Assembly (NCBI GenBank): GCA_013138965.1
Contig: WTBT01000099.1
Coordinates: 1 to 58,840 of the forward strand
Direction of reading: 5' to 3'
Length of the DNA: 58,840 nucleotides
Origin: Candidatus Aegiribacteria sp.
GTDB taxonomy: Bacteria; Fermentibacterota; Fermentibacteria; Fermentibacterales; JCC-6
Shown here: piece after piece, positions 7,711 to 15,425 of the stretch
Numbering within the stretch: the stretch's first letter is position 1
How the letters are laid out: each line of letters begins with the position of its first letter
The notes under the pieces: model-generated
Told to the model about the DNA's origin: nothing
What the model saw: the letters and a program-made list of their open reading frames with translations, nothing else
Database searches by the model: none
Program-made: the position numbers and the translations under genes

Positions 7711-9084
7711 TTAGAAGGAATCGGCAGAATCGGTAATCTTGACGCCTTCAGAAACGATGTATGAAGGAACACTCATAGCTACGGGATTCCTTCTTCCGTA
7801 AGTATTGGATCCATTTACGGATTCCGATACCGATGAGATAACTTTCACGTTTCCAAGCACATTCTGGAAAGAGTCCGTTACCCTTGATGAAAAAATAGGT
7901 GATATGATTTCCCCGTTTTCAACAAGAACTGCATTGAATCTGGAACTGCCGGTAAAAATCCCCTTGCTCCGGTTGGGGATGTTCATGTAATGCAGAGCGG
8001 GAATATACAGTACTCTGCCCATATCTTTGACTGCTTCAAGGGGATCAACAGAACCGAAGCCTGTATCCAGCACGATACTTGATGAACCGATATCGTGCCC
8101 TGTAGGGTTCTTTCCATATTTGGCGGCGGTAGCCGAATCGTACATAAAATTGATAAGCTCTCCGTCTTCCACCAGCGGGAAGATACCACGTTTACGACCG
8201 CTCATGTCGAATCCGAACATAAAAGTTTCCGGATTTGTGGGATCATCAACAATGGAAATTTCTTCCCCGAGAATCATTTCTCCGGGGCTGTACTTCGTAG
8301 TCCAGCTCTGTTTCTCCTCCCAGCTTCTTCCAGACAGACCGGTATATACCGCCATACCAATTATCTCTGCCACAGCGGATGCTCCGAAAATAACGGTGTA
8401 TTCTCCGGGTTCAGCCTTGAAACCGTCATTATCTTCGTAGATGGGTATCAGTTTACTGAGAGTATTTATTGTTTTATCAATAGAAATATCAGAGGCTCTC
8501 CAACCGGTCTGGTTATCTGTAAGTTCCCATTTGGCCTGAGGATGTTTCAGCACAACGGAGAATAGCTGATCGGTGCCTATGTGGTAGAGTTCATTCCTGT
8601 TGGCCGTGGTAAGAAGGCACTCCTCCATCAACCCGCTGGACCAGGACCCGGAGAAATTGTACTGCCCTCCGAGTCTCTCGATAATATCCCGGTAAGCCCC
8701 GGACTTCACGCTGGGATCAATATCTGCAAGCTCCAGGTCGAACTGGCTGTCTTCACTTATGGTAGTTTCCACCTCATCAGGGATGGGATCGTATGTTTTG
8801 GGCGAAGCCATTCTCGCTTTTTCCCTGGCTGCGTTAAGGATGCCCCGGATCGTATCCGCATCCTTGATCGCACCGAGGTAGGTCTGGCTTCCCTGTTTTC
8901 TACCCTCGGTTACCTCCATGTCCAGTCTCATAAGATCTTCGGAGGTATTCAGTGATACCGAATTGTTGCCAATCCGCATGAGATGACTTTTCTCATGATG
9001 CAGCTTAAGTGTTGCCTGGATGCCCTCATCGGCAGCTTCATCCCTTACCTGCATCAGAATCTTCCTGATGTTTGCGTCCAGCAT
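7711..9084 (-). CDS. TldE/PmbA-like subunit of the TldD-TldE metalloprotease
   Basis: 457 residues of the PmbA/TldD (U62) family. It lacks the HExxxH motif that its upstream partner has, which marks it as the non-catalytic TldE/PmbA-type subunit. Typical family features are the N-terminal alpha/beta region and a C-terminal beta-rich half with GHDIGSSS and NIPNRSKGIFTGSS blocks. In known systems TldD and TldE form a heterodimer that degrades unfolded peptides and matures some ribosomally made peptides. The start lies 3 bp after the tldD stop, so the genes are co-transcribed. No peptide precursor gene is recognisable nearby, so housekeeping proteolysis is the simplest role. Confidence 0.88.
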   Translation of the reverse strand: MLDANIRKILMQVRDEAADEGIQATLKLHHEKSHLMRIGNNSVSLNTSEDLMRLDMEVTEGRKQGSQTYLGAIKDADTIRGILNAAREKARMASPKTYDPIPDEVETTISEDSQFDLELADIDPSVKSGAYRDIIERLGGQYNFSGSWSSGLMEECLLTTANRNELYHIGTDQLFSVVLKHPQAKWELTDNQTGWRASDISIDKTINTLSKLIPIYEDNDGFKAEPGEYTVIFGASAVAEIIGMAVYTGLSGRSWEEKQSWTTKYSPGEMILGEEISIVDDPTNPETFMFGFDMSGRKRGIFPLVEDGELINFMYDSATAAKYGKNPTGHDIGSSSIVLDTGFGSVDPLEAVKDMGRVLYIPALHYMNIPNRSKGIFTGSSRFNAVLVENGEIISPIFSSRVTDSFQNVLGNVKVISSVSESVNGSNTYGRRNPVAMSVPSYIVSEGVKITDSADSF

Positions 9085-9087
9085 TCT

Positions 9088-10569
9088 CTACTTCCTTTCC
9101 CCGGTAATCACATCATCGAATTTAACAACAGGGACTCCGTGGCCGATCTGCATAACCTGGTTCGGCTCACCTTTCCCACAGTTATTTACCTGCTCTACTA
9201 TCCACGTGGATTTATCACCCACTGCAGAAAGGGATCCGTAGAATTCCAGAGTATGCCCCTGGTATGTGGGGTTTCTGAGAACCCTGGTCTTCTCTCCGTT
9301 CTTCACTTCCCAGGCTATTTCACAGCCGAAGTGGAAATGCTCTCTGTTGGATCCAATCGACCATGAGACGGGGTTATCCACCACGATACCGTCCTCGGTC
9401 GATGCTATTATATCCTCCTCAGTGCCATCATTGCCCGGAAGAATGTTAACATTTGTCATCCTGTCTATTGGAGCTCTGAAGAATGATGTTGCGCGAGCAG
9501 CTCCACCACTCTGCCCGAAGACTTCCCTGCCAGCTTTTTCATTCGCCTCATTTACCATGGCTCGTGATGTAAGGGCGTTGACCAGGATGCCCCTGTCAAT
9601 AAGAAGATAATCACGCTCAGGAGTTCCCTCATCATCGAACCCGAATGAGCCCGGGGAATTCGCTATGCCTCCGTATGCGCTTACAGACAGCTTATCACTT
9701 CCATATCTTAGTTTGCCGAATGAATCAAGGTCAACAAAGGACCCCCCAGCATAGGAAAGCTCGTATCCGAGAATTCTGTCCAGCTCAAGCGGATGTCCGA
9801 TTGTTTCATGAACCTGCAGATGACCCTGACCGGGAAGCAGTATCACGGATCTTCTTCCATATTCAAGTGGTTCAGCCTTGATAAGCTCCGCCAGTTCCGA
9901 CCTGACTCTGGCTGCGTGCCCGGAGAAGAGTTCCGGATCAGTCACCATCTCCCAGCCGGTAGTACCGTCTCCCGTTGAATACAGGCTCATGCTGCGCCTC
10001 TGCATCTCACCATCAGTGTCCAGTGCCATGGCCATGATCATGCCGAAAACATTGACAAGGTCCTTGCTTATCTCGGAGCCTTCACTGTTCTGAAAGTGAA
10101 TCTTCTTCCGCTGTAAATTGACGTAGACCATTCTCTTGAAGATAAAATCCTCCCGCAGGTCATTATCAAGCCCTGTAAGAAATGCCAGTTTATCCTGAAG
10201 GTTTACGGAAAAAGGATCGACCTCGACAGGGGAGGCATAACTGCCCTTTACAGCTTCCCCTACACCCATTGAAAGGGGAACTTTGACAAGTCTGGATGCC
10301 GTTCTGGCGTTGGTAGTCGCCTTCCGGAAACATGCCTCAATACCGGACAGGTCACTGGTGGCGGCAAAGCCCCACGCGCCTTCCCATAGAACCCTTACTC
10401 CGATACCGCTCTGTACTGTCGTATCGTTGGCCTCAAGATCACCATCGTAGAGTAAGAGCGTTTCAGAACTGTCATCAAGGTAATACCTTACGTCAACGTA
10501 ATCGGCACCTTCAGAAGATATTCTCGATATGTTGGCCGATATCTCCTTCTTAACATTCGCTTCTGTCAT
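9088..10569 (-). CDS. tldD: TldD-like zinc metalloprotease
   Basis: 493 residues. The catalytic zinc motif H-E-T-I-G-H is at residues 254-259, in the segment GHLQVHETIGHPLELDR, which is the TldD signature. The C-terminal family blocks GEKTRVLRNPTYQG and GEPNQVMQIGHGVP are present. It is the catalytic partner of the TldE-like protein encoded next in the operon, 3 bp away. The intergenic region upstream (10570-10759) is AT-rich and divergent to a lipoprotein gene. Length and motif spacing are typical. The substrate cannot be read from sequence. Confidence 0.92.
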   Translation of the reverse strand: MTEANVKKEISANISRISSEGADYVDVRYYLDDSSETLLLYDGDLEANDTTVQSGIGVRVLWEGAWGFAATSDLSGIEACFRKATTNARTASRLVKVPLSMGVGEAVKGSYASPVEVDPFSVNLQDKLAFLTGLDNDLREDFIFKRMVYVNLQRKKIHFQNSEGSEISKDLVNVFGMIMAMALDTDGEMQRRSMSLYSTGDGTTGWEMVTDPELFSGHAARVRSELAELIKAEPLEYGRRSVILLPGQGHLQVHETIGHPLELDRILGYELSYAGGSFVDLDSFGKLRYGSDKLSVSAYGGIANSPGSFGFDDEGTPERDYLLIDRGILVNALTSRAMVNEANEKAGREVFGQSGGAARATSFFRAPIDRMTNVNILPGNDGTEEDIIASTEDGIVVDNPVSWSIGSNREHFHFGCEIAWEVKNGEKTRVLRNPTYQGHTLEFYGSLSAVGDKSTWIVEQVNNCGKGEPNQVMQIGHGVPVVKFDDVITGERK

Positions 10570-10759
10570 TGAAAACCTGCCTTAAGATTGGAGAGAATTG
10601 TATAAATATTTCCTAATATACAAATTGTTTATAATCTAAAAAGTCAGAACTTTAGAGACTGTTAGAATCTGTCAACACTATCGCAATCCTGAAAAATTAT
10701 TAATAGAATATGTAATATCGTCTGAATAATAACATATCTACTCATCAGAAAGGTTTTGT

Positions 10760-11905
10760 ATGAGAAGCAAGGTTCAAATAGCATCGGCAGCGCTTCTGAT
10801 TATTGGTATGGCTATTCTCGGTTGCGGCGAAGGCGAGGATGCAAGCGTAATCGAGGAAAGTAATCCCACAGGCACTGCACATATGGAGCTTACTACGGAA
10901 AATACGATAGGTGTTGAACTGGGTGACACCAATTACGTATTCGGCCAGATCGTTGATGCGTTTCTAGATGTAAACAAAGATGTTCTGGTCCTTGATATGA
11001 CAACCATGAACGTAAGGAAATTTTCATCAGCCGGTGTATTTATCGGATCCGCCGGCAGGCAGGGTACAGGTCCGGGAGAATTTCAGAGACCGATGGGCAT
11101 GGCTGTGCTTGGAAACAACGATTTCATAGTTTCCGACATAGCTGGCGGTGCTATTTGTGTTTTCGACGATTCCCTGAACTGGAAAGAAAACATAATCGGG
11201 TTTTTTCCAAGGCCGCCTTTTAGCGTAAGAACTGCGGGAGATTCAGCCTTCGTAGGTATGCTGCCTGCTTTTGATCGTGAGGATGGTCTAACGGGTTATG
11301 CAATAGCACGAATGGAGAATTCTTCTGAACCGGTCACTGTATACGTTGAAGAAATGCGTGTTTTCGATTCTTCACGTATCGGCCCATTGGGTGCTGACAA
11401 AGACCCGATTTTCACTTCGGATAACGAAGGGCATGTATTCGTCGCGGAACCGGGAACAGACGCAATAAAGATCACGGGATACAATCGGGATGGAGAGGCG
11501 TTCATTGCGATTGACGAGAACGTCGACAGGATGGGAAAAACCCCGGAAGAACTTGCATGCGAGGAAGCGGAATTTGAGGAGTTCTCGACTCGGATGGGAA
11601 GCCGTGGAGGAAGAATGTCAGGTATGGAATTAACCTTCGATCCAGTCCTTTACCGCAGAGCGGTTACTGAGCTGGGTGTAGACAGCGAAAACAGGCTGTG
11701 GGTTCGATTAGGCACTTACCGCTACCCCTTCTGGAATATCTACGATCTTGAAGGTGAACTCCTCTTTACCGCATCCCTGGAGATAGATGACCCGGATATC
11801 GATTATATGACTGTAAGAATCACTGAGAACGGAGCAGTGGCGTGGATACCGGATCCCAGCACATGGCCAAGAGTTCTGGTGCTTGAAATCCCGGATACTA
11901 TATAA
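10760..11905 (+). CDS. lipoprotein with six-bladed beta-propeller (NHL/6-bladed family)
   Basis: 381 residues. A hydrophobic signal ending in AILGC gives a lipobox with acylation expected at Cys22, followed by an acidic, disordered stretch. The rest resembles six-bladed propeller proteins: repeated beta-rich units with the NHL-like GRQGTGPGEFQRPMGMAV segment, followed by DFIVSD. The start ATG has AGAAAGG upstream. It is a paralogue of the lipoprotein at 26932-28083: both share the order lipobox, acidic linker, TIGVE(L/T)GD, YVFG and GPGEF. Function is unknown; such proteins often sit at the periplasmic face and bind ligands or other proteins. It ends 10 bp before the convergent cupin gene. 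Confidence 0.8.
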   Translation: MRSKVQIASAALLIIGMAILGCGEGEDASVIEESNPTGTAHMELTTENTIGVELGDTNYVFGQIVDAFLDVNKDVLVLDMTTMNVRKFSSAGVFIGSAGRQGTGPGEFQRPMGMAVLGNNDFIVSDIAGGAICVFDDSLNWKENIIGFFPRPPFSVRTAGDSAFVGMLPAFDREDGLTGYAIARMENSSEPVTVYVEEMRVFDSSRIGPLGADKDPIFTSDNEGHVFVAEPGTDAIKITGYNRDGEAFIAIDENVDRMGKTPEELACEEAEFEEFSTRMGSRGGRMSGMELTFDPVLYRRAVTELGVDSENRLWVRLGTYRYPFWNIYDLEGELLFTASLEIDDPDIDYMTVRITENGAVAWIPDPSTWPRVLVLEIPDTI

Positions 11906-11915
11906 CCGGGGGATT

Positions 11916-12254
11916 CTACAGCAGCTTTGTTCCTGCAGTAGGACGAGGTACTTTCACAACCAGGATTCTGAGATTCGCGTCACTCCTGTTATACCAGCAG
12001 TGCGGAATATCTTTAGGACTGTCTATCACCATGTCCCTGGAAACTTCAAGCTCTTCATCTCCTACTTCAACAATCCCCGTCCCTTCAAGCACATAGAAAA
12101 ACACATCAACCGGAGTTATATGGCGGATGAGTTTCTCACCGGGTTTGAGGGTAAGGTGGCTTGAAAGGGCATGTTCACTGTCGTAAACGCGCCTAACGTC
12201 AATACCGTGAGGATTCCCTGAAACAGGCTGTTCCGATACTCTGATTATTTTCAT
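11916..12254 (-). CDS. small cupin-domain protein
   Basis: 112 residues forming a single cupin barrel. The metal-binding region is atypical: RHITPVDVFFYVLEGTGIVEVGDEE stands where the G(X)5HXH(X)3,4E(X)6G motif is expected, and the second motif includes PKDIPHCWYN. One His in motif 1 and the His of PHCW remain; the canonical HxH pair is not complete. The start ATG has GTGGAG upstream. The gene is 55 bp downstream of hcp on the same strand and probably shares its transcript, which suggests a link to nitrosative or redox stress, but the ligand is unknown. A hairpin occupies the gap between the two genes. Confidence 0.8.
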   Translation of the reverse strand: MKIIRVSEQPVSGNPHGIDVRRVYDSEHALSSHLTLKPGEKLIRHITPVDVFFYVLEGTGIVEVGDEELEVSRDMVIDSPKDIPHCWYNRSDANLRILVVKVPRPTAGTKLL

Positions 12255-12270
12255 TTTATCTCCACTCCGT

Positions 12271-12300
12271 AAGAAGGGGGTGGCTGCCCACCTCCTCTTC
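12271..12300 (-). other. hairpin between hcp and cupin genes
   Basis: On the minus strand AAGAGGAGGTGGG pairs imperfectly with CCACCCCCTTCTT around a short CAG-type loop. It lies just after the hcp stop, with no T-run, and could act as a partial terminator or a processing/stabilising element that lowers cupin expression relative to hcp. Confidence 0.4.
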
Positions 12301-12309
12301 TATTTCGAT

Positions 12310-13950
12310 TTAGCCCAGGATAGCCTTGAGATCATCCTCGGGAGTTGTTGTTGGCATGATATTGAATTTGTCCACAAGTATTTCCAGTGCAGCGGGAGTA
12401 AGGAATGCTGGAAGCGTTGGTCCAAGCCTTATATCTTTAATACCAAGATAAAGCAGAGACAGCAGTATTGTAACAGCCTTCTGCTCGTACCAGCTCAGTA
12501 TCATTGAAAGAGGCAGGTCGTTGACTCCGCATTCAAAGGCACCAGCAAGTGCTACTGCTATCTGAATAGCGGAGTGAGCATCGTTGCACTGACCTATATC
12601 GAGGAGTCTTGGAATACCGCCTATATCGCCGAACGGAAGCTTGTTGAAACGATATTTGCCGCAAGCCAGTGTAAGAATGATACAGTCATCCGGTATCTGC
12701 TGAGCAAGATCAGTATAGTAATTTCTACCGGATTTCGCTCCGTCGCATCCGCCGACCAGGAAGAAATGCCGGATGTCTCCATCCTTAACTGCCTGGATTA
12801 CTTTATCCGCAACGGAGAGGACTGCATTATGCCCGAATCCTACTATTATCTTCTTCTCGGGAGCATCCTCGCTGAAACCATCGGCCGCAAGGGCGGTTTC
12901 GATTACAGCAGAATAGTCATGGTTGTCTATATGCGCTACTCCGGGCCATTGAACCAATCCGGTTGTGAAGATTCTCTCTTTGTAAGAATCCTTCGGTTTC
13001 TGGATACAGTTCGTAGTCATTAAAATGGCTCCCGGGAATTCGTCGAACTCCCTCTGCTGATCCTGCCAGGCGCCACCGTAGTTTCCAACAAGGTGCGGAT
13101 ATTTCTTCAGGCCGGGATATGCAAGCGTGGGAAGCATTTCACCATGTGTGTACACGTTTATTCCCTTGCCCTCGGTCTGCTTCAGCAGTTCCTCAAGATC
13201 CTTCAGATCGTGGCCTGATACAACTATAGCCTTGCCCTTGATGGGGGTAACCCTTACTTCGGTAGGTTCCGGATGACCGTAGATCCCTGTATTTGCAGAA
13301 TCAAGGAGTTCCATGACACGGAGGTTCTTCTCTCCAACCTTCAGAACCATGGCGAAAAGATCAGCAACCGTGTTCTTCCTTGTAAGGAAATCAAGGCTTT
13401 CATGGAAGAATGCGTATACTTCATCATCTTCATAGCCGAGGATCTGAGCATGATCTGCGTAGGATGCAGAGCCCTTCAGCCCGTATGTTATCAATTCCTC
13501 AAGGCCTGTGATATCTTTGCCGGGATCTTCAAGCCTGTCAGCTATGGAGAGCTTCGCGGCTTCGTTCTCGATCTCTCCATCATTTTCCGGCATTTCCCAT
13601 ACGGCAGGTCCGCCCGGCTTCTCAGGATCCAGTCCCTTCTCTTCGCAGGCTTTGATATACTGATCACGAATGTTATCCCGAACCTCAACACCTGTACGTA
13701 TCAAACTTATCAGTGTGTCAGAATCGAAATTCACATTTGTAACTGTTGTGAAAAGCGCTTCAATCACAAAAATATCTGCTTCACGGTTCACAACTCCGAG
13801 TTTCCCGGCTCTTGCCGCCCAATTGGAAACACCTTTTGCAACATATACTAGAAGATCCTGCATTACTGCTGTTTTGGGGTCCTTACCACAAACTCCGAAC
13901 CTGTCGCAGCCGGTTCCTTTTGCTGTCTGCTCACACTGATAACAGAACAT
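12310..13950 (-). CDS. hcp: hybrid-cluster protein (hydroxylamine/NO reductase-type)
   Basis: 546 residues, full length. The N-terminal cluster ligands are Cys3, Cys6, Cys15 and Cys21 (MFCYQCEQTAKGTGCDRFGVC), the spacing found in Hcp of anaerobes, in contrast to the CX2CX11CX6C type of enterobacteria. Downstream blocks for the hybrid 4Fe-2S-2O cluster are recognisable, including GHPEPTEV, a VGGCDGAKSGRNYYT segment and LACGKYRFN. Hcp reduces hydroxylamine in vitro and NO in vivo and protects anaerobes against nitrosative stress. A good start site (AAGGAGAAGG) precedes the ATG. A promoter is predicted 63-91 bp upstream, divergent from an Rrf2 regulator with three Cys, which fits NO-responsive control. 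No Hcr reductase gene is next to it. Confidence 0.95.
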   Translation of the reverse strand: MFCYQCEQTAKGTGCDRFGVCGKDPKTAVMQDLLVYVAKGVSNWAARAGKLGVVNREADIFVIEALFTTVTNVNFDSDTLISLIRTGVEVRDNIRDQYIKACEEKGLDPEKPGGPAVWEMPENDGEIENEAAKLSIADRLEDPGKDITGLEELITYGLKGSASYADHAQILGYEDDEVYAFFHESLDFLTRKNTVADLFAMVLKVGEKNLRVMELLDSANTGIYGHPEPTEVRVTPIKGKAIVVSGHDLKDLEELLKQTEGKGINVYTHGEMLPTLAYPGLKKYPHLVGNYGGAWQDQQREFDEFPGAILMTTNCIQKPKDSYKERIFTTGLVQWPGVAHIDNHDYSAVIETALAADGFSEDAPEKKIIVGFGHNAVLSVADKVIQAVKDGDIRHFFLVGGCDGAKSGRNYYTDLAQQIPDDCIILTLACGKYRFNKLPFGDIGGIPRLLDIGQCNDAHSAIQIAVALAGAFECGVNDLPLSMILSWYEQKAVTILLSLLYLGIKDIRLGPTLPAFLTPAALEILVDKFNIMPTTTPEDDLKAILG

Positions 13951-14013
13951 TCCTTCTCCTTCCTGTAAGATTATCTCATATTCATGAAATCATAAATTAG
14001 TACTTTCATACCA

Positions 14014-14041
14014 AATATATTGATCTCACTTTAACCGTCAA
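14014..14041 (-). promoter_or_regulatory. predicted hcp promoter
   Basis: Minus-strand TTGACG (14041-14036) and TATATT (14019-14014) are separated by 16 bases, upstream of the hcp ATG at 13950. The -10 region lies in a near-palindromic CAAATATATTG that could bind the divergent Rrf2 regulator. Confidence 0.55.
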
Positions 14042-14073
14042 TGGGTATATGTTTGCGCGAATGTTCGTGACCG

Positions 14074-14108
14074 GTAATATTGACGATATGGTATTCTATT
14101 ACTATTTT
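14074..14108 (+). promoter_or_regulatory. predicted promoter with overlapping palindromic operator for the Rrf2 gene
   Basis: TTGACG at 14080-14085 and TATTTT at 14103-14108 are 17 bases apart. An interrupted inverted repeat, GTAATA (14074-14079) and TATTAC (14097-14102), brackets the spacer, a size and place suited to an autoregulating Rrf2 dimer. The -10 position also argues that translation starts at 14130, not at the in-frame ATGs at 14049 or 14109. Confidence 0.55.
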
Positions 14109-14129
14109 ATGGAGAATGAAAGGAATACT

Positions 14130-14558
14130 ATGTCATTACCAGTGTCCATCCCCGAATCGGTTTCTCTTGCGGTTCACGCCATGGCAAGGCTTGCAGTCGC
14201 TGGAACAGAAGCAGTAAAACTTAATGATCTCCTCATCAAACCGGGTTCTGCAGCCCATCTCTCGAAAGTAATGCAGAAACTCACAAAGGCAGGTATGGTT
14301 AAATCCAGAAGAGGCCGCGGCGGAGGGTTTTCCCTGGGAGTCAATGCCTCCGATATCAGGCTGATGGATATCTGGATTGCTCTTGAAGGAACTTTTGAAA
14401 CCAGCATATGCCCCTACAAGGGGAATGGATGCACCATTCCGATATGCCTTTTCAGCACAATCGGGAAGGACGCCTCGCAACTGATAAGGGGCTATTTCAC
14501 AGATACCACTGTTGAGGATATTGGAAAGCTACTTGAAAAGGATGAAACAGAACAGTGA
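14130..14558 (+). CDS. Rrf2-family regulator with three conserved Cys (NsrR/IscR-like)
   Basis: 142 residues from the ATG at 14130, which has AAAGGA upstream and lies 22 bp after the predicted -10. The N-terminal winged helix-turn-helix (about 8-75) includes SKVMQKLTKAGMVKSRRGRGGGFSL, typical of Rrf2 proteins. Three cysteines, Cys94, Cys101 and Cys106 (CX6CX4C), sit where NsrR and IscR bind a 2Fe-2S or 4Fe-4S cluster; the spacing differs from IscR (CX5CX5C). The gene is divergent from hcp. By family knowledge and context it is likely a NO- or redox-sensing repressor of hcp and of itself. Which cluster it binds cannot be told from sequence. Confidence 0.88.
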   Translation: MSLPVSIPESVSLAVHAMARLAVAGTEAVKLNDLLIKPGSAAHLSKVMQKLTKAGMVKSRRGRGGGFSLGVNASDIRLMDIWIALEGTFETSICPYKGNGCTIPICLFSTIGKDASQLIRGYFTDTTVEDIGKLLEKDETEQ

Positions 14559-14617
14559 CCTGATCCCGGGAGAAATCTCTCTTTTTCAGGTTTCTTTTCA
14601 TTCAATGTCATGTTTCT

Positions 14618-15406
14618 CTATGCGAAGAGTTCTCTGAATACGTCATCCTCATGCAATCCCTGTATTCCCATTCGAGTAAGCGCGAAATCGTACTTCACCG
14701 GATCGTCGGGATTGATTGCGCTGAAACTCTCTGTTATCTCAGATGCCGCCGCGCAGCTTGCGGTCTTTCTCCCGGTGAACCCCAGCGCCCCGGCAGCTCT
14801 GAACATATGAACATCGAGGGGAATGATCAGAACTGACGGTGAAATCCATTCCCATCCTCCGGGATCAACCTCATCCTTTCTGACCATCCATCTCATGAAA
14901 AGGTGAAGTCTTTTGCAGGCGCTTCCAAGGGATGGTCTGGGCAGCATACTGCACTTCTCCATTCCGGCCCCTTCCAGAATACAGACGACGAACCTATCAA
15001 GAGCATTGTGATAAGTATCTTCCGAAAGAAAAGCTCCCAGCATGTTTCCAATGAGCCCCCATTCATCCTGAAGTATTGACGCGGATTTAAGAATGGCAGC
15101 CATCTCAGAAGTGGTTGTGAACCTGTGTTTGAATCCGGCAAGCGCCCCGGAGAGTTCTTTGAGGGATACATCCCGTAGAAAACCGGATGGAGCAGGTCCA
15201 AGTACGTCAAGTACTCTTTCAGTACTTTTCAGTATCTGCGCAACTCTTCCATAGGCAAGCCCGGACGCGATCAGCCCGACTATTTCCCTTTCTTCGGTAC
15301 AACTGTACCTCCAGAGAAATTCCAGTGGATCCGGATGAATGAATTCCCGCCGGTTGTATTTCAGGTAAACCTTATCCAGGAACTCACGAAGCTGATGTGA
15401 CGGCAT
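14618..15406 (-). CDS. TIGR02757/DUF2400-family protein
   Basis: 262 residues from the ATG at 15406 (MPSHQLREFLDKV). The frame stays open further upstream, but that part overlaps the C-terminus of the deiminase gene and looks non-coding. It contains family-like segments: FIHPDPLEFLWRY, REIVGLIASGLAYGRVAQI, FKHRFTTTSE and, near the end, IIPLDVHMFRAAGALGFTGR. The all-helical family is widespread in Bacteroidota and related groups and has no established biochemical role; parts resemble helix-hairpin-helix DNA glycosylase folds, as in PLDVHMFR, but the catalytic Lys/Asp arrangement is not evident. It starts 19 bp after the upstream deiminase gene and may be co-transcribed. Confidence 0.8.
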   Translation of the reverse strand: MPSHQLREFLDKVYLKYNRREFIHPDPLEFLWRYSCTEEREIVGLIASGLAYGRVAQILKSTERVLDVLGPAPSGFLRDVSLKELSGALAGFKHRFTTTSEMAAILKSASILQDEWGLIGNMLGAFLSEDTYHNALDRFVVCILEGAGMEKCSMLPRPSLGSACKRLHLFMRWMVRKDEVDPGGWEWISPSVLIIPLDVHMFRAAGALGFTGRKTASCAAASEITESFSAINPDDPVKYDFALTRMGIQGLHEDDVFRELFA

Positions 15407-15425
15407 GGACAATACTGTCAGGCAA

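Noticed and set aside
13273..13851. 192-codon open frame on the plus strand
   Set aside because: Antisense to hcp, Cys-rich by chance, no start site.
14568..14586. GGGAGAAATCTCTCTTTTTC as a terminator of the Rrf2 gene
   Set aside because: The stem is only four to five bases; a T-run follows, but the hairpin is too weak to list as a feature.
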